A stretch of DNA of 64,000 bases from Streptomyces sp. VRA16 Mangrove soil (GTDB lineage Bacteria > Actinomycetota > Actinomycetes > Streptomycetales > Streptomycetaceae): contig NZ_JAFVLN010000026.1 of assembly GCF_017377775.1 (NCBI RefSeq), positions 1-64,000 of the forward strand, in the 5' to 3' direction. Both the position numbers and the translations under genes were made by a program. Below the pieces are notes generated by a model, which made no database searches, was not told the DNA's origin, and worked only from the letters and a program-made list of their open reading frames with translations. Below are positions 41,832 to 49,659 of the stretch, piece by piece; position 1 is the stretch's first letter, and each line of letters begins with the position of its first letter.

Positions 41832-41850
41832 CTGGTCGGGCGTAGACCAG
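41832..41850. promoter_or_regulatory. Candidate operator CTGGTC-N7-GACCAG
   Basis: Perfect 6-bp inverted arms lie just after the predicted -10 region of the sugar ABC operon, a classic repressor position. The 7-bp spacer differs from the DasR site (TGGTC-TA-GACCA), so another regulator is more likely. Confidence 0.4.
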
Positions 41851-41969
41851 AGCGGACGGACAGCGTATGGACAGGACGCCGACGGGACACAGACACGACA
41901 CCGACACGACACGGACAGCACAGCGCTCAGTACGGACGTTCAGGCCATCAGGACGAGAACGGGGCAGTG

Positions 41970-43349
41970 ATGCGCAGCACGTTTCGCAAACCCAGCAGGA
42001 CCTTCCGCAGTGCCGTCGTCGCCATGGCCGCCGGGTCGTTGGCGCTCGCGCTCACCTCCTGCGGGGGCAGCGACAACAAGAGTGACAAGCCGAGCGGGAA
42101 CGCCACTTCCAAGTCCCCCGGTTCCTCCCTGCAGTTGCCGAAGCTCGACGGCAAGACGCTGTCGATCGCCGCCGTGTGGACCGGTGACGAGCAGAAGAAC
42201 TTCAAGCAGGTGCTGGCGGAGTTCGAGAAGCGGACGGGCGCGAAGGTCACGTTCGTACCGGCGCAGGACCCGATCATCAACTTCATCGGGTCGAAGGTGG
42301 CCGGCGGCGCCCCGCCGGACGTGGCGATGCTGCCGCAGCCCGGCGCCATCAAGCAGGCCGTCGACAAGAAGTGGGCCAAGCCGCTGGACCAGAGCGTCCA
42401 GGACGAGCTCGCCAAGAACTACAGCCAGGGCTGGCAGGACCTCGGGAAGGTCGACGGCAAGAGCTACGGGGCGTACTACAAGGCGGCCAACAAGTCGCTG
42501 ATCTGGTACAACAACGCGGTCTTCCAGAACGCGGCGGCGAAGCAGCCGAAGACCTGGAAGGAGTTCCTGGCCACCTGCCAGGCCATCTACGACTCCGGTG
42601 TCACGCCCGTCTCCGTCGGCGGGGCCGACGGCTGGCCGCTGACCGACTGGTTCGAGAACATCTACCTCTCGCAGGCCGGCCCGGAGAAGTACGACCAGCT
42701 CGCCCAGCACAAGATCAAGTGGACGGACCCGTCGGTCAAGCAGGCCCTGACGACGCTGGCCCAGCTGTGGGGCAAGAGCGACTACCTGGCGGGCGGCAAC
42801 AAGGGCGCCGTGCAGACCGAGTTCACCAAGTCCGTCGAGCAGACCTTCACCGGTGGCGACCAGCCCAAGGGCGCCATGGTCTACGAGGGCGACTTCGTGC
42901 AGGTCAACATCCAGCAGACGAAGGCGAAGGTCGGCACCGACGCGAAGGTCTTCCCGTTCCCGGCGGTCGGCGACCAGCCCCCGGTGGTCAGTGGTGGTGA
43001 CGCCGCGGTGATCTTCAAGGACTCCCCCGCGGCGCAGGCCCTGGTGAAGTTCCTGGCCTCCCCCGACGCGGCCACCATCCAGGCCAAGCTGGGCGGTTAC
43101 CTCTCGCCGAACAAGAACGTGGACCTGAGCGCGTACCCGAACGCCGTGCAGCGCACGATCGCCAAGGCGCTCGTCGACTCCGGCGACAGCTTCCGCTTCG
43201 ACATGTCCGACCAGACGCCGCAGGCGTTCGGCGGCACGCCCGGCAAGGGCGAGTGGAAGGCGCTCCAGGACTTCCTGATGAACCCGAAGAACATCGACGG
43301 CACCCAGAAGACGCTGGAGGCCGAAGCGACCAAGGCGTACAAGGACTGA
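41970..43349 (+). CDS. Sugar ABC transporter solute-binding lipoprotein
   Basis: A 459-residue extracellular solute-binding protein of the carbohydrate (family 1) type. The signal peptide ends in a lipobox ALTSC with Cys31 lipidated, followed by a Ser/Asn/Lys linker. The body includes SIAAVWTGDEQKNFKQVLAEFE and PPDVAMLPQPG, and it has DGWPLTDWFENIY in the middle. It should deliver an oligosaccharide to the two permeases that follow at once (7-bp and overlapping junctions). ATG 41970 is preceded by an in-frame GTG at 41967, also possible. No ATPase gene is present; the shared MsiK ATPase elsewhere is the usual partner in Streptomyces. Confidence 0.92.
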   Translation: MRSTFRKPSRTFRSAVVAMAAGSLALALTSCGGSDNKSDKPSGNATSKSPGSSLQLPKLDGKTLSIAAVWTGDEQKNFKQVLAEFEKRTGAKVTFVPAQDPIINFIGSKVAGGAPPDVAMLPQPGAIKQAVDKKWAKPLDQSVQDELAKNYSQGWQDLGKVDGKSYGAYYKAANKSLIWYNNAVFQNAAAKQPKTWKEFLATCQAIYDSGVTPVSVGGADGWPLTDWFENIYLSQAGPEKYDQLAQHKIKWTDPSVKQALTTLAQLWGKSDYLAGGNKGAVQTEFTKSVEQTFTGGDQPKGAMVYEGDFVQVNIQQTKAKVGTDAKVFPFPAVGDQPPVVSGGDAAVIFKDSPAAQALVKFLASPDAATIQAKLGGYLSPNKNVDLSAYPNAVQRTIAKALVDSGDSFRFDMSDQTPQAFGGTPGKGEWKALQDFLMNPKNIDGTQKTLEAEATKAYKD

Positions 43350-43356
43350 TCGGGCG

Positions 43357-44829
43357 ATGACCACCCCGGCCGCCGGCGCAGAGAACGGCGGCGGCCCGGG
43401 TACTCCCGTCGGCACCCCCCTGGTCACGGGGGAGTCGGCGACACCCGGGTCCGCCGCCCCAGCCCCTCCGGACGGCGCCGCGCCGCGGCGCTTCAAGAGC
43501 GTGACGGGTACCCGCAGAACCGTCGCGTTCCTCTTCCTGCTGCCCGCCCTCGTGCTGCTCGGCGCGCTCGTCGTCTACCCGATCGGGTACTCGGTCGTGC
43601 GCAGCTTCTTCAACGCGTCGGGCCACTCGTTCATCGGGTTCGACAACTACCAGACCCTGTTCACCCGTTCCGACACCAAGGCCGCGATCAACAACAACAT
43701 CTGGTGGATGGTGCTGGCCCCGACGGTGGCCACCGCGCTCGGCCTGATCTTCGCGGTGCTCACCGAGCGGATCCGCTGGGGCACGGCGTTCAAGCTGATC
43801 GTCTTCATGCCGATGGCGATCTCGATGCTGGCGGCGGGCATCATCTTCCGGCTCGTGTACGACCAGGATCCGGGCAAGGGCGCGGTGAACGCGGTGTGGA
43901 CCTCGGTCCATGACACGTTCTCCTCGTCGTCCGCGTTCCCGAAGGCGCATCCGCGGCCGAACGATCCGCTGGCCGGCAGGCCCGGGGGCCCGTATCTCAC
44001 CAAGCAGCCGGTGAAGGCGGGCACGGCCGTGCTGCTGCCGCTGGTCGGTGTCGCCGCCGACCAGATGCCGAAGGACGCGAAACCGGCGAAGGCGGCGAGC
44101 GCCTCGCCGGGGAAGGTCACCGGCACGCTCTGGCAGGACTTCACGCTCGGCAAGGGCGTGGGCCACCCGCAGGCCGTCGACTCCACCGAGGTCGGCTATC
44201 CGGGGATGCGCGTCGAGGCGGTGAAGGGCGGCAAGGTGGTGGCCTCCACCACGGCCGCGGCCGACGGCACGTTCACGCTGCCCGCCGCCGCGGACGGCGC
44301 GAAACTGCGGCTGCCCGCCTCGAACTTCAAGGAGGCGTACAACGGCGTCGAGTGGCTCGGCGACAAGAAGTTCTTCACCATCCATCTGGGCGGCTTCGAC
44401 CTCTACCTCAACATCGTGACGACCTCGATCATGGTCGCGTACGTGTGGATGTGGGCTGGGTTCGCGATGGTGCTGATCGGCGCCGGACTCGCCGGGATCC
44501 CGCGGGAGTTGCTGGAGGCGGCCCGGGTCGACGGGGCGAGCGAGTGGCAGGTGTTCCGCAGAGTCACGGTGCCGCTCCTGGCGCCCGTGCTCGCGGTCGT
44601 CCTCGTCACCCTGATGATCAACGTCCTGAAGATCTTCGACCTCGTCTACATCATCGCGCCGGGCTCCTCCCAGGACGACGCGAACGTGCTGGCGCTGCAG
44701 CTGTACCTGTCGGCGTTCAACGAGAACGACCCGGGCCTGGCCAGCGCGATCGCGGTGCTCCTGCTCCTCCTCGTGATCCCGGTGATCTGGTTCAACCTGA
44801 GGCGACTGAGGCGGGAGGAGCGTCGATGA
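43357..44829 (+). CDS. Sugar ABC permease, MalF type, with large outer insertion
   Basis: A 490-residue MalF-type permease, about 180 longer than usual. A Pro/Gly-rich cytoplasmic start (about 1-45) precedes helix 1. After helix 3, residues about 175-335 form a large outer insertion ending FFTIHLGGFDLYLN. Its second half (YPGMRVEAVKGGKVVASTTAAADG, given only as position about 285-310) looks like a carboxypeptidase-regulatory or SdrD-type beta sandwich. The cytoplasmic EAA loop IPRELLEAARVDGASEWQVF near 382-401 is intact and docks the ATPase. The stop overlaps the next start by 4 bp (ATGA). Confidence 0.9.
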   Translation: MTTPAAGAENGGGPGTPVGTPLVTGESATPGSAAPAPPDGAAPRRFKSVTGTRRTVAFLFLLPALVLLGALVVYPIGYSVVRSFFNASGHSFIGFDNYQTLFTRSDTKAAINNNIWWMVLAPTVATALGLIFAVLTERIRWGTAFKLIVFMPMAISMLAAGIIFRLVYDQDPGKGAVNAVWTSVHDTFSSSSAFPKAHPRPNDPLAGRPGGPYLTKQPVKAGTAVLLPLVGVAADQMPKDAKPAKAASASPGKVTGTLWQDFTLGKGVGHPQAVDSTEVGYPGMRVEAVKGGKVVASTTAAADGTFTLPAAADGAKLRLPASNFKEAYNGVEWLGDKKFFTIHLGGFDLYLNIVTTSIMVAYVWMWAGFAMVLIGAGLAGIPRELLEAARVDGASEWQVFRRVTVPLLAPVLAVVLVTLMINVLKIFDLVYIIAPGSSQDDANVLALQLYLSAFNENDPGLASAIAVLLLLLVIPVIWFNLRRLRREERR

Positions 44830-45731
44830 CCACCCTCGACCACACGACGAAGGCCGGCCGGGAGGGCCCGGTGAAGGCCGAGCGGTCGCTCGCCGGGCGG
44901 ATCGGCGAGAAGGTCGGCGGCGGTGTGCTGCAGTTCGTGCTGATCCTGGTCGGCGCGCTCTGGCTGGTGCCGACGATCGGTCTGCTGCTGTCCTCGCTGC
45001 GCACGCCGGAGGACATGTCGGCGAGCGGCTGGTGGAAGGTGTTCTCCAAGCCCTCGCAGCTGACCTTCCAGAGCTACAGCAATCTGCTGGACAACTCCGA
45101 CATCACCAAGTCCCTGGTGAACACGGTCCTGATCACGGTCCCGGCGACGCTGCTCGTGATCGTGATCGGGTCGCTGGCGGGCTATGCGTTCGCGTGGATG
45201 GAGTTCCCGGGCCGCGACTGGTGGTTCCTGGTCGTGGTGGGGCTGCTCGTGGTCCCGGTGCAGCTGGCCCTGCTGCCGATCGCCAAGCTCTTCGGCGACA
45301 TCGGCATCTTCGGCTCGGTGCTGGGGGTGGTGCTCTTCCATGTCGGCTTCGGGCTGCCGTTCGCGGTGTTCCTGCTGCGGAACTTCTTCGCGGAGATCCC
45401 CCGGGAACTCCTGGAGGCGGCGCGGCTCGACGGCGCGGGTGAACTGCGGCTGTTCGTACGGGTGGTGATGCCGCTGGCGGCGCCGGCGATCGCCTCGCTC
45501 GGCATCTTCCAGTTCCTGTGGGTGTGGAACGACATGCTGGTGGCGCTGGTCTTCACGGACGCGGGCAGCCAGCCGATCACGGTCGCCCTGCAGACCCAGG
45601 TGCGGCAGTTCGGCAACAACGTCGACGTGCTCGGTCCCGGCGCGTTCATCTCGATGGTGATCCCGCTGGCCGTGTTCTTCGCGTTCCAGCGGCAGTTCGT
45701 GTCCGGTGTGATGGCGGGCGCCGTGAAGTAG
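44826..45731 (+). CDS. Sugar ABC permease, MalG type
   Basis: A 301-residue inner-membrane permease of normal family length, with six helices. The EAA loop is EIPRELLEAARLDGAGELRLF near 193-213. The sequence WVWNDMLVALVF near 245 is typical of the MalG/LacG group. It starts at ATG 44826, overlapping the MalF-type gene by 4 bp. A 14-bp stem terminator follows the stop, closing the three-gene operon. Substrate cannot be read from the permeases. Confidence 0.93.
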   Translation: MTTLDHTTKAGREGPVKAERSLAGRIGEKVGGGVLQFVLILVGALWLVPTIGLLLSSLRTPEDMSASGWWKVFSKPSQLTFQSYSNLLDNSDITKSLVNTVLITVPATLLVIVIGSLAGYAFAWMEFPGRDWWFLVVVGLLVVPVQLALLPIAKLFGDIGIFGSVLGVVLFHVGFGLPFAVFLLRNFFAEIPRELLEAARLDGAGELRLFVRVVMPLAAPAIASLGIFQFLWVWNDMLVALVFTDAGSQPITVALQTQVRQFGNNVDVLGPGAFISMVIPLAVFFAFQRQFVSGVMAGAVK

Positions 45732-45756
45732 CCACGCGGGACGAGCGACACGACCG

Positions 45757-45792
45757 AGGGGCGGGCCCGGGAGGACGACCGGGCCCGCCCCT
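45757..45792 (+). terminator. Terminator of the sugar ABC operon
   Basis: AGGGGCGGGCCCGG (45757-45770) pairs with CCGGGCCCGCCCCT (45779-45792) across an 8-base loop, 26 bp past the permease stop. Confidence 0.85.
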
Positions 45793-45913
45793 GACGCGTT
45801 CCTCCCGCGTCCTTCCCGCGCCCCTCACCCGTACGAGACCGCACGCGCACGTACGTCCCCCGTATGCCGCATCCGGCGTAACCCGCCCGGCGGGCCGGCC
45901 GTTCCCGGGCAGA

Positions 45914-48151
45914 ATGCCCGCGCCGACCCATGGATGTGTCACCTTGCCCCGGTTCAGTGTCATCGTCCCCGTGTACAAGGTGCAGGCGTACCTGCACGAG
46001 TGCCTCAGGTCGGTCCTGGAGCAGTCCTTCACGGACCTCGAAGTGATCGCGGTGGACGACTGCTCACCGGACGCGTGCGGGGAGATCATCGACGAGTTCG
46101 CGGCGCGCGACGCCCGGGTCCGGGCGGTGCACCTCAGCGAGAACGTCGGCCTGGGCCGCGCCCGCAACGCCGGACTCGAACACGCCACCGGCGACTACGT
46201 CCTCTTCCTCGACAGCGACGACACGTTCACGCCGGGCGCGCTGCAGGCGATCGCGGACCGCATCAAGGAGACCGGCTCCCCCGACGTCCTGCACTTCGAC
46301 TACGCGCGCACGTTCTGGGACGGCCGCGAAGTCCGCAACCAGCTGGCGCACCTGCTCACCCAGGAGGGCCCCGCGGTCTTCCGGCTCAGCGACAGGCCGG
46401 GCCTGCTGCGGCTCCTGATGGTGGTCTGGAGCAAGGCGTTCAACCGGGATTTCATCGAGCGCGAGGGCTTCGCCTTCCCGCCCGGCTACTACGAGGACAC
46501 GCCCTGGACGTACCCGGTCCTGATGGCGGCCGAGTCGATCGCGACGCTCGACCGGGTGTGCGTCCACTACCGGCAGCGCCGTCAGGGCAACATCCTCGGC
46601 ACGACGTCCCGCAAGCACTTCGACATCTTCGACCAGTACGAGCGGGTCTTCGAGTTCCTCGACCAGCACCCCGACCTGGACGCGCAGTGGCGCGCGGTGA
46701 TCTTCCGCAGGATGGTCGACCATCTCTCCACCCTGTTCACCAAGCGGGGCCGGCTGCCGCGCCGCAGCCGCGCCGAGTTCCTGCGCAAGTCCCGTGCGTA
46801 CTACGCCCGTTACCGCACGCCGGGCGCCCGGGTGCCGGGGCGCACCCGGCTGCGGCACGCTCTGGTCCGCCTCGGCACCCATCGCACGTACCGGGCGCTG
46901 TGGACGGCGCTCGCGGTGCGCCGGCGGCTGTCCCGTACGGTCACGAAGGCGCGCCGCGCGGCACGGGCGACCGCGCTCCAGCTGCACTACCGCATCCAGC
47001 TCCGGCTCCCGGTACGTGAGAAGGAGGCGGTCTTCTCCTCGTACTGGGGCCGTGGCCACGGCTGCAACCCGGGCGCCCTGGAGGAGGCGTTCCGTACGCA
47101 CGCGCCGCACATCCGCACGTCCTGGATCGCGGCGCCCGAGCACCAGCACACGGTCCCGCCGGGCACGCGCCGGCTGACCCCGGGCACGGCCGCGTACTGG
47201 ACGGCGCTCGCCCGCTCCAAGTACCTCGTCAACAACGTCAACTTCGACCGCCGGCTCGTGAAGCGCCCGGGGCAGGTCTTCGTGCAGACGCAGCACGGCA
47301 CGCCGCTGAAGAGGATGGGCCTCGACCTCCAGGACCGTCCGGCGGCCTCGCGCGGCACCGACTTCGGGCAGCTGCTGCGCAGCGCCGACAAGTGGGACTA
47401 CGTCCTGTCCGCCAACCGGCACTCCACGCTGGTCTGGGAGCGGGTCTTCCCTGCCTCGTACACGACGCTGGAGTACGGCTACCCCCGCAACGACCTGTTC
47501 CGGCGGGCGAGTTCGCAGGACCGGGCGCGGCTGCGCGACACACTCGGGATCCCGCGGGACTCGATCGCGGTCCTGTACGCGCCCACGCACCGGGACTACC
47601 GGATCACGCAGCGCCTGCCGCTGGACCTGGAGCGGATGCTGCGCACGCTCGGCCCGCGCTTCACGATCCTCACGCGCGCGCACCACGCGTACGAGGCGCC
47701 GCTCTCCGAGGTGGAGGCGGCGCGGCTCGTCGACGTCTCCGGCCACCCGAGCGTCGAGGCGCTCTGCATCGCCTCGGACGCGCTGGTGACGGACTACTCC
47801 TCGCTGATGTTCGACTACGCGGCGCTCGACCGGCCGATCGTGATCCACGCGGACGACTGGGAGGCGTACGAGGCGGCGCGCGGGACGTACTTCGACCTGC
47901 GGGCCTTTCCGCCGGGGGCCGTGGCCCGCTCCGAGGACGAGCTGATCGACATCTTCGCGACGGGGCACTGGCGGGGGTCGCGCTCCGCGCAGTTGCGGAC
48001 GGCCTTCCGGGAGCGGTTCTGTCCTTACGAGGACGGGAGGGCCGGGGAGCGGGTGGTGCGGCGCGTGGTGTTCGGGGAGGAGCCGACGGGGGCCTCGCCC
48101 GCTGTTCCTCATCAGGTCGAGGGGGCCGGGGTTTCCGCCCCCCTGCGCTAG
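45914..48151 (+). CDS. GT2 / TagF-like glycerophosphotransferase fusion
   Basis: A 745-residue two-domain enzyme. The N-terminal GT2 domain (about 10-240) has FSVIVPVYK, VDDCSPD and LFLDSDD, so its nucleotide-sugar and metal motifs are intact. The C-terminal domain (about 370-730) is a CDP-glycerol:polymer glycerophosphotransferase (TagF family) with QHGTPLKRMG, EYGYPRND, LYAPTHRD and TDYSSLMFDYA. It probably adds sugar and polyol-phosphate units to a wall teichoic-type polymer on the cytoplasmic face. I chose ATG 45914; TTG 45944 is an alternative that begins at PRFSVIV. Its own transcript starts after the ABC terminator and ends near the 28-bp repeat array. Confidence 0.87.
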   Translation: MPAPTHGCVTLPRFSVIVPVYKVQAYLHECLRSVLEQSFTDLEVIAVDDCSPDACGEIIDEFAARDARVRAVHLSENVGLGRARNAGLEHATGDYVLFLDSDDTFTPGALQAIADRIKETGSPDVLHFDYARTFWDGREVRNQLAHLLTQEGPAVFRLSDRPGLLRLLMVVWSKAFNRDFIEREGFAFPPGYYEDTPWTYPVLMAAESIATLDRVCVHYRQRRQGNILGTTSRKHFDIFDQYERVFEFLDQHPDLDAQWRAVIFRRMVDHLSTLFTKRGRLPRRSRAEFLRKSRAYYARYRTPGARVPGRTRLRHALVRLGTHRTYRALWTALAVRRRLSRTVTKARRAARATALQLHYRIQLRLPVREKEAVFSSYWGRGHGCNPGALEEAFRTHAPHIRTSWIAAPEHQHTVPPGTRRLTPGTAAYWTALARSKYLVNNVNFDRRLVKRPGQVFVQTQHGTPLKRMGLDLQDRPAASRGTDFGQLLRSADKWDYVLSANRHSTLVWERVFPASYTTLEYGYPRNDLFRRASSQDRARLRDTLGIPRDSIAVLYAPTHRDYRITQRLPLDLERMLRTLGPRFTILTRAHHAYEAPLSEVEAARLVDVSGHPSVEALCIASDALVTDYSSLMFDYAALDRPIVIHADDWEAYEAARGTYFDLRAFPPGAVARSEDELIDIFATGHWRGSRSAQLRTAFRERFCPYEDGRAGERVVRRVVFGEEPTGASPAVPHQVEGAGVSAPLR

Positions 48152-48176
48152 CCCCGGAAGGGGCGCGGGGCTGCCT

Positions 48177-48327
48177 CCGTGCCCCGTCGCACGCGGGGTT
48201 GTGGCCGTACCCCGTCGCACGCGCGGCTGCGGCCGTGCCCCGTCGCACGCGCGGCTGCGGCCGTGCCCCGTCGCACGCGCGGCTGCGGCCGTGCCCCGTC
48301 GCACGCGCGGCTGTGGCCGTGCCCCGT
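48177..48327. repeat. Tandem 28-bp repeat array (5 full copies plus partial)
   Basis: CCGTGCCCCGTCGCACGCGC followed by GGCTGCGG repeats at 48177, 48205, 48233, 48261 and 48289 with period 28, and 11 bases of a sixth copy run into repeat copy B. Copies 2-4 are nearly identical. There are no spacers, so it is not CRISPR. Confidence 0.88.
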
Positions 48328-48479
48328 AGGGGCGCGGGGAACTGCGCGACCAGCCCCCACCGGGCCTGCACCCGGCGATGGTGCGACCGCGCCGAGCTGG
48401 AGGCCGGTTGGAGCGCTCACCCCGCGCCGGGGTGCCGCCTTGCCCACCCTGCCGCCCATGGCGGCAGATTGCCCAAGGC
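48328..48479. repeat. 152-bp bipartite repeat, copy B
   Basis: Left block 48328-48355 and right block 48409-48479 match copy A at 41603-41754 in the same orientation, with a 53-bp diverged centre. Bases 48328-48363 are also the exact reverse complement of 4481-4516. The element fills the gap between the convergent TagF-fusion and GT4 genes. Confidence 0.88.
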
Positions 48480-48495
48480 AAGGGGCCCGGCGGGG

Positions 48496-49659
48496 TTATC
48501 GCTCCAGGAGGGCGAACAGGTCCTGCCACATGTCCAGGACCCGTTGCTCCGAGAAGCGTTGGACGTTGGTGCGGGCGCGGGTGCCCAGGGCGTCGCGCAG
48601 GCGGGGGTTGCCGGTCAGGCGGAGGAGCCGGTCGGCCAGGGCGTCGATGTCACCGAGCGGCGCCAGCAACCCGTCCTCGCCGTCGCGGATGATCTCCCGC
48701 ACACCCGGCGCACAGTCGAACGCCGCGCACGGCACCGCACTGGCCATCGCCTCCATGAGCGCGAGCGGAAACCCCTCGCCCCGCGACGACTGCACGAAGA
48801 CGGAGGAGGCGGCGAGCGCGGCGGGCACGTCGTCGGTGCGGCCCCGCCACCGCACGCTGCCGTCGAGCCCCAGCTCGGCGCACTGCCGGCGCAGTTCGGG
48901 CTCGTCGGTACCGGCGCCGTACAGGTGCAGCTCCCAGTCCGGCCGGTGCGGAGCGACCCGCGCCCAGGTGTCGAGGAGCATGTCGACCCCCTTCTGGTCG
49001 GCGAGCCGCCCGATGGAACAGACCGTCTTCGCCGTGCGCGGGGAGGGCACGGCGGGCAGGTGAGCGAGGGCGTTGGGCATGAAGCCCACGTTGTCCATGC
49101 CCTCGGCGGTCCAGATGTCGGCGTCCTCCTGGGTGAGGGCGAGCCAGTGATCGACGTGCGGGTAGTGCCGCTTCACCCAGTGGTAGCGGTGGCAGGCGCG
49201 CGAGTACGCGAACGACTCGTGGCTCATGCCGATGACCATGAGGTGCGAGGTGTCGATCTCGCGCAGCCACTCCATGGGCCACACCTGCGTGACGATGACG
49301 ACCGAGCCGGGCCGGGCCGCGCCCAGGATCGCGTCGAGCTCGGCGACGGCCGCCTTCTTGGCGGCGATCCGGCGGGCCTCCCGGCGCCGCGCGGGCACGC
49401 TGAACCGGCGTCGGCCGCGCATCGGCCGGGCGGTGAGCGGATGCGCGGGGTACAGCGCGGTCACCGGGTAGTCGGGTTCCTCGGGCACCGCCATCTTCAG
49501 GTCGGCCCGGTGCACGCCGATGACATGCACCCGGTGCCCGGCGGACCGGAACAGCCGGGCCATCTGATGGGTCCAGGCGGTGACGCCGCCCAGCTCGTCC
49601 GTGGAGTTGGCGACGAGGAAGAGGTCCCGCTCCCGGGTCCGTACACCGGCCGTCGTCAT
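48496..49659 (-). CDS. GT4-family glycosyltransferase
   Basis: A 387-residue retaining glycosyltransferase with GT-B fold. The N-terminal half has DLFLVANSTDELGGVTAWTH, which supplies the glycine-rich acceptor loop. The C-terminal half has SIGRLADQKGVDMLLDTW and QSSRGEGFPLALMEAMA near 285-301, which holds the donor-binding Glu pair (E-x7-E). It is the last gene of a three-gene minus-strand unit: its ATG overlaps the stop of the TagF-like gene upstream by one base (TGATG). It probably adds a sugar branch or linkage sugar to the same wall polymer. No signal peptide. Confidence 0.9.
   Translation of the reverse strand: MTTAGVRTRERDLFLVANSTDELGGVTAWTHQMARLFRSAGHRVHVIGVHRADLKMAVPEEPDYPVTALYPAHPLTARPMRGRRRFSVPARRREARRIAAKKAAVAELDAILGAARPGSVVIVTQVWPMEWLREIDTSHLMVIGMSHESFAYSRACHRYHWVKRHYPHVDHWLALTQEDADIWTAEGMDNVGFMPNALAHLPAVPSPRTAKTVCSIGRLADQKGVDMLLDTWARVAPHRPDWELHLYGAGTDEPELRRQCAELGLDGSVRWRGRTDDVPAALAASSVFVQSSRGEGFPLALMEAMASAVPCAAFDCAPGVREIIRDGEDGLLAPLGDIDALADRLLRLTGNPRLRDALGTRARTNVQRFSEQRVLDMWQDLFALLER

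Larger units (their letters stand above)
41556..41969. promoter_or_regulatory. Intergenic region and promoter of the sugar ABC operon
   Basis: The first 200 bp hold repeat copy A. TTGACA at 41801-41806 is a consensus -35 and the expected -10 falls near 41824-41830, though that hexamer is poor. An inverted repeat CTGGTC-N7-GACCAG (41832-41850) follows where transcription should start. A GACAC-rich leader (41885-41912) then runs to the gene. Confidence 0.45.

Noticed and set aside
41832..41850. DasR site before the sugar ABC operon
   Set aside because: The arms TGGTC/GACCA match but the spacer is 7 bp instead of 2, which breaks the site geometry.
48177..48327. Repeat array as a CRISPR locus
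   Set aside because: The 28-bp units are directly adjacent with no spacers, and no cas genes are present.
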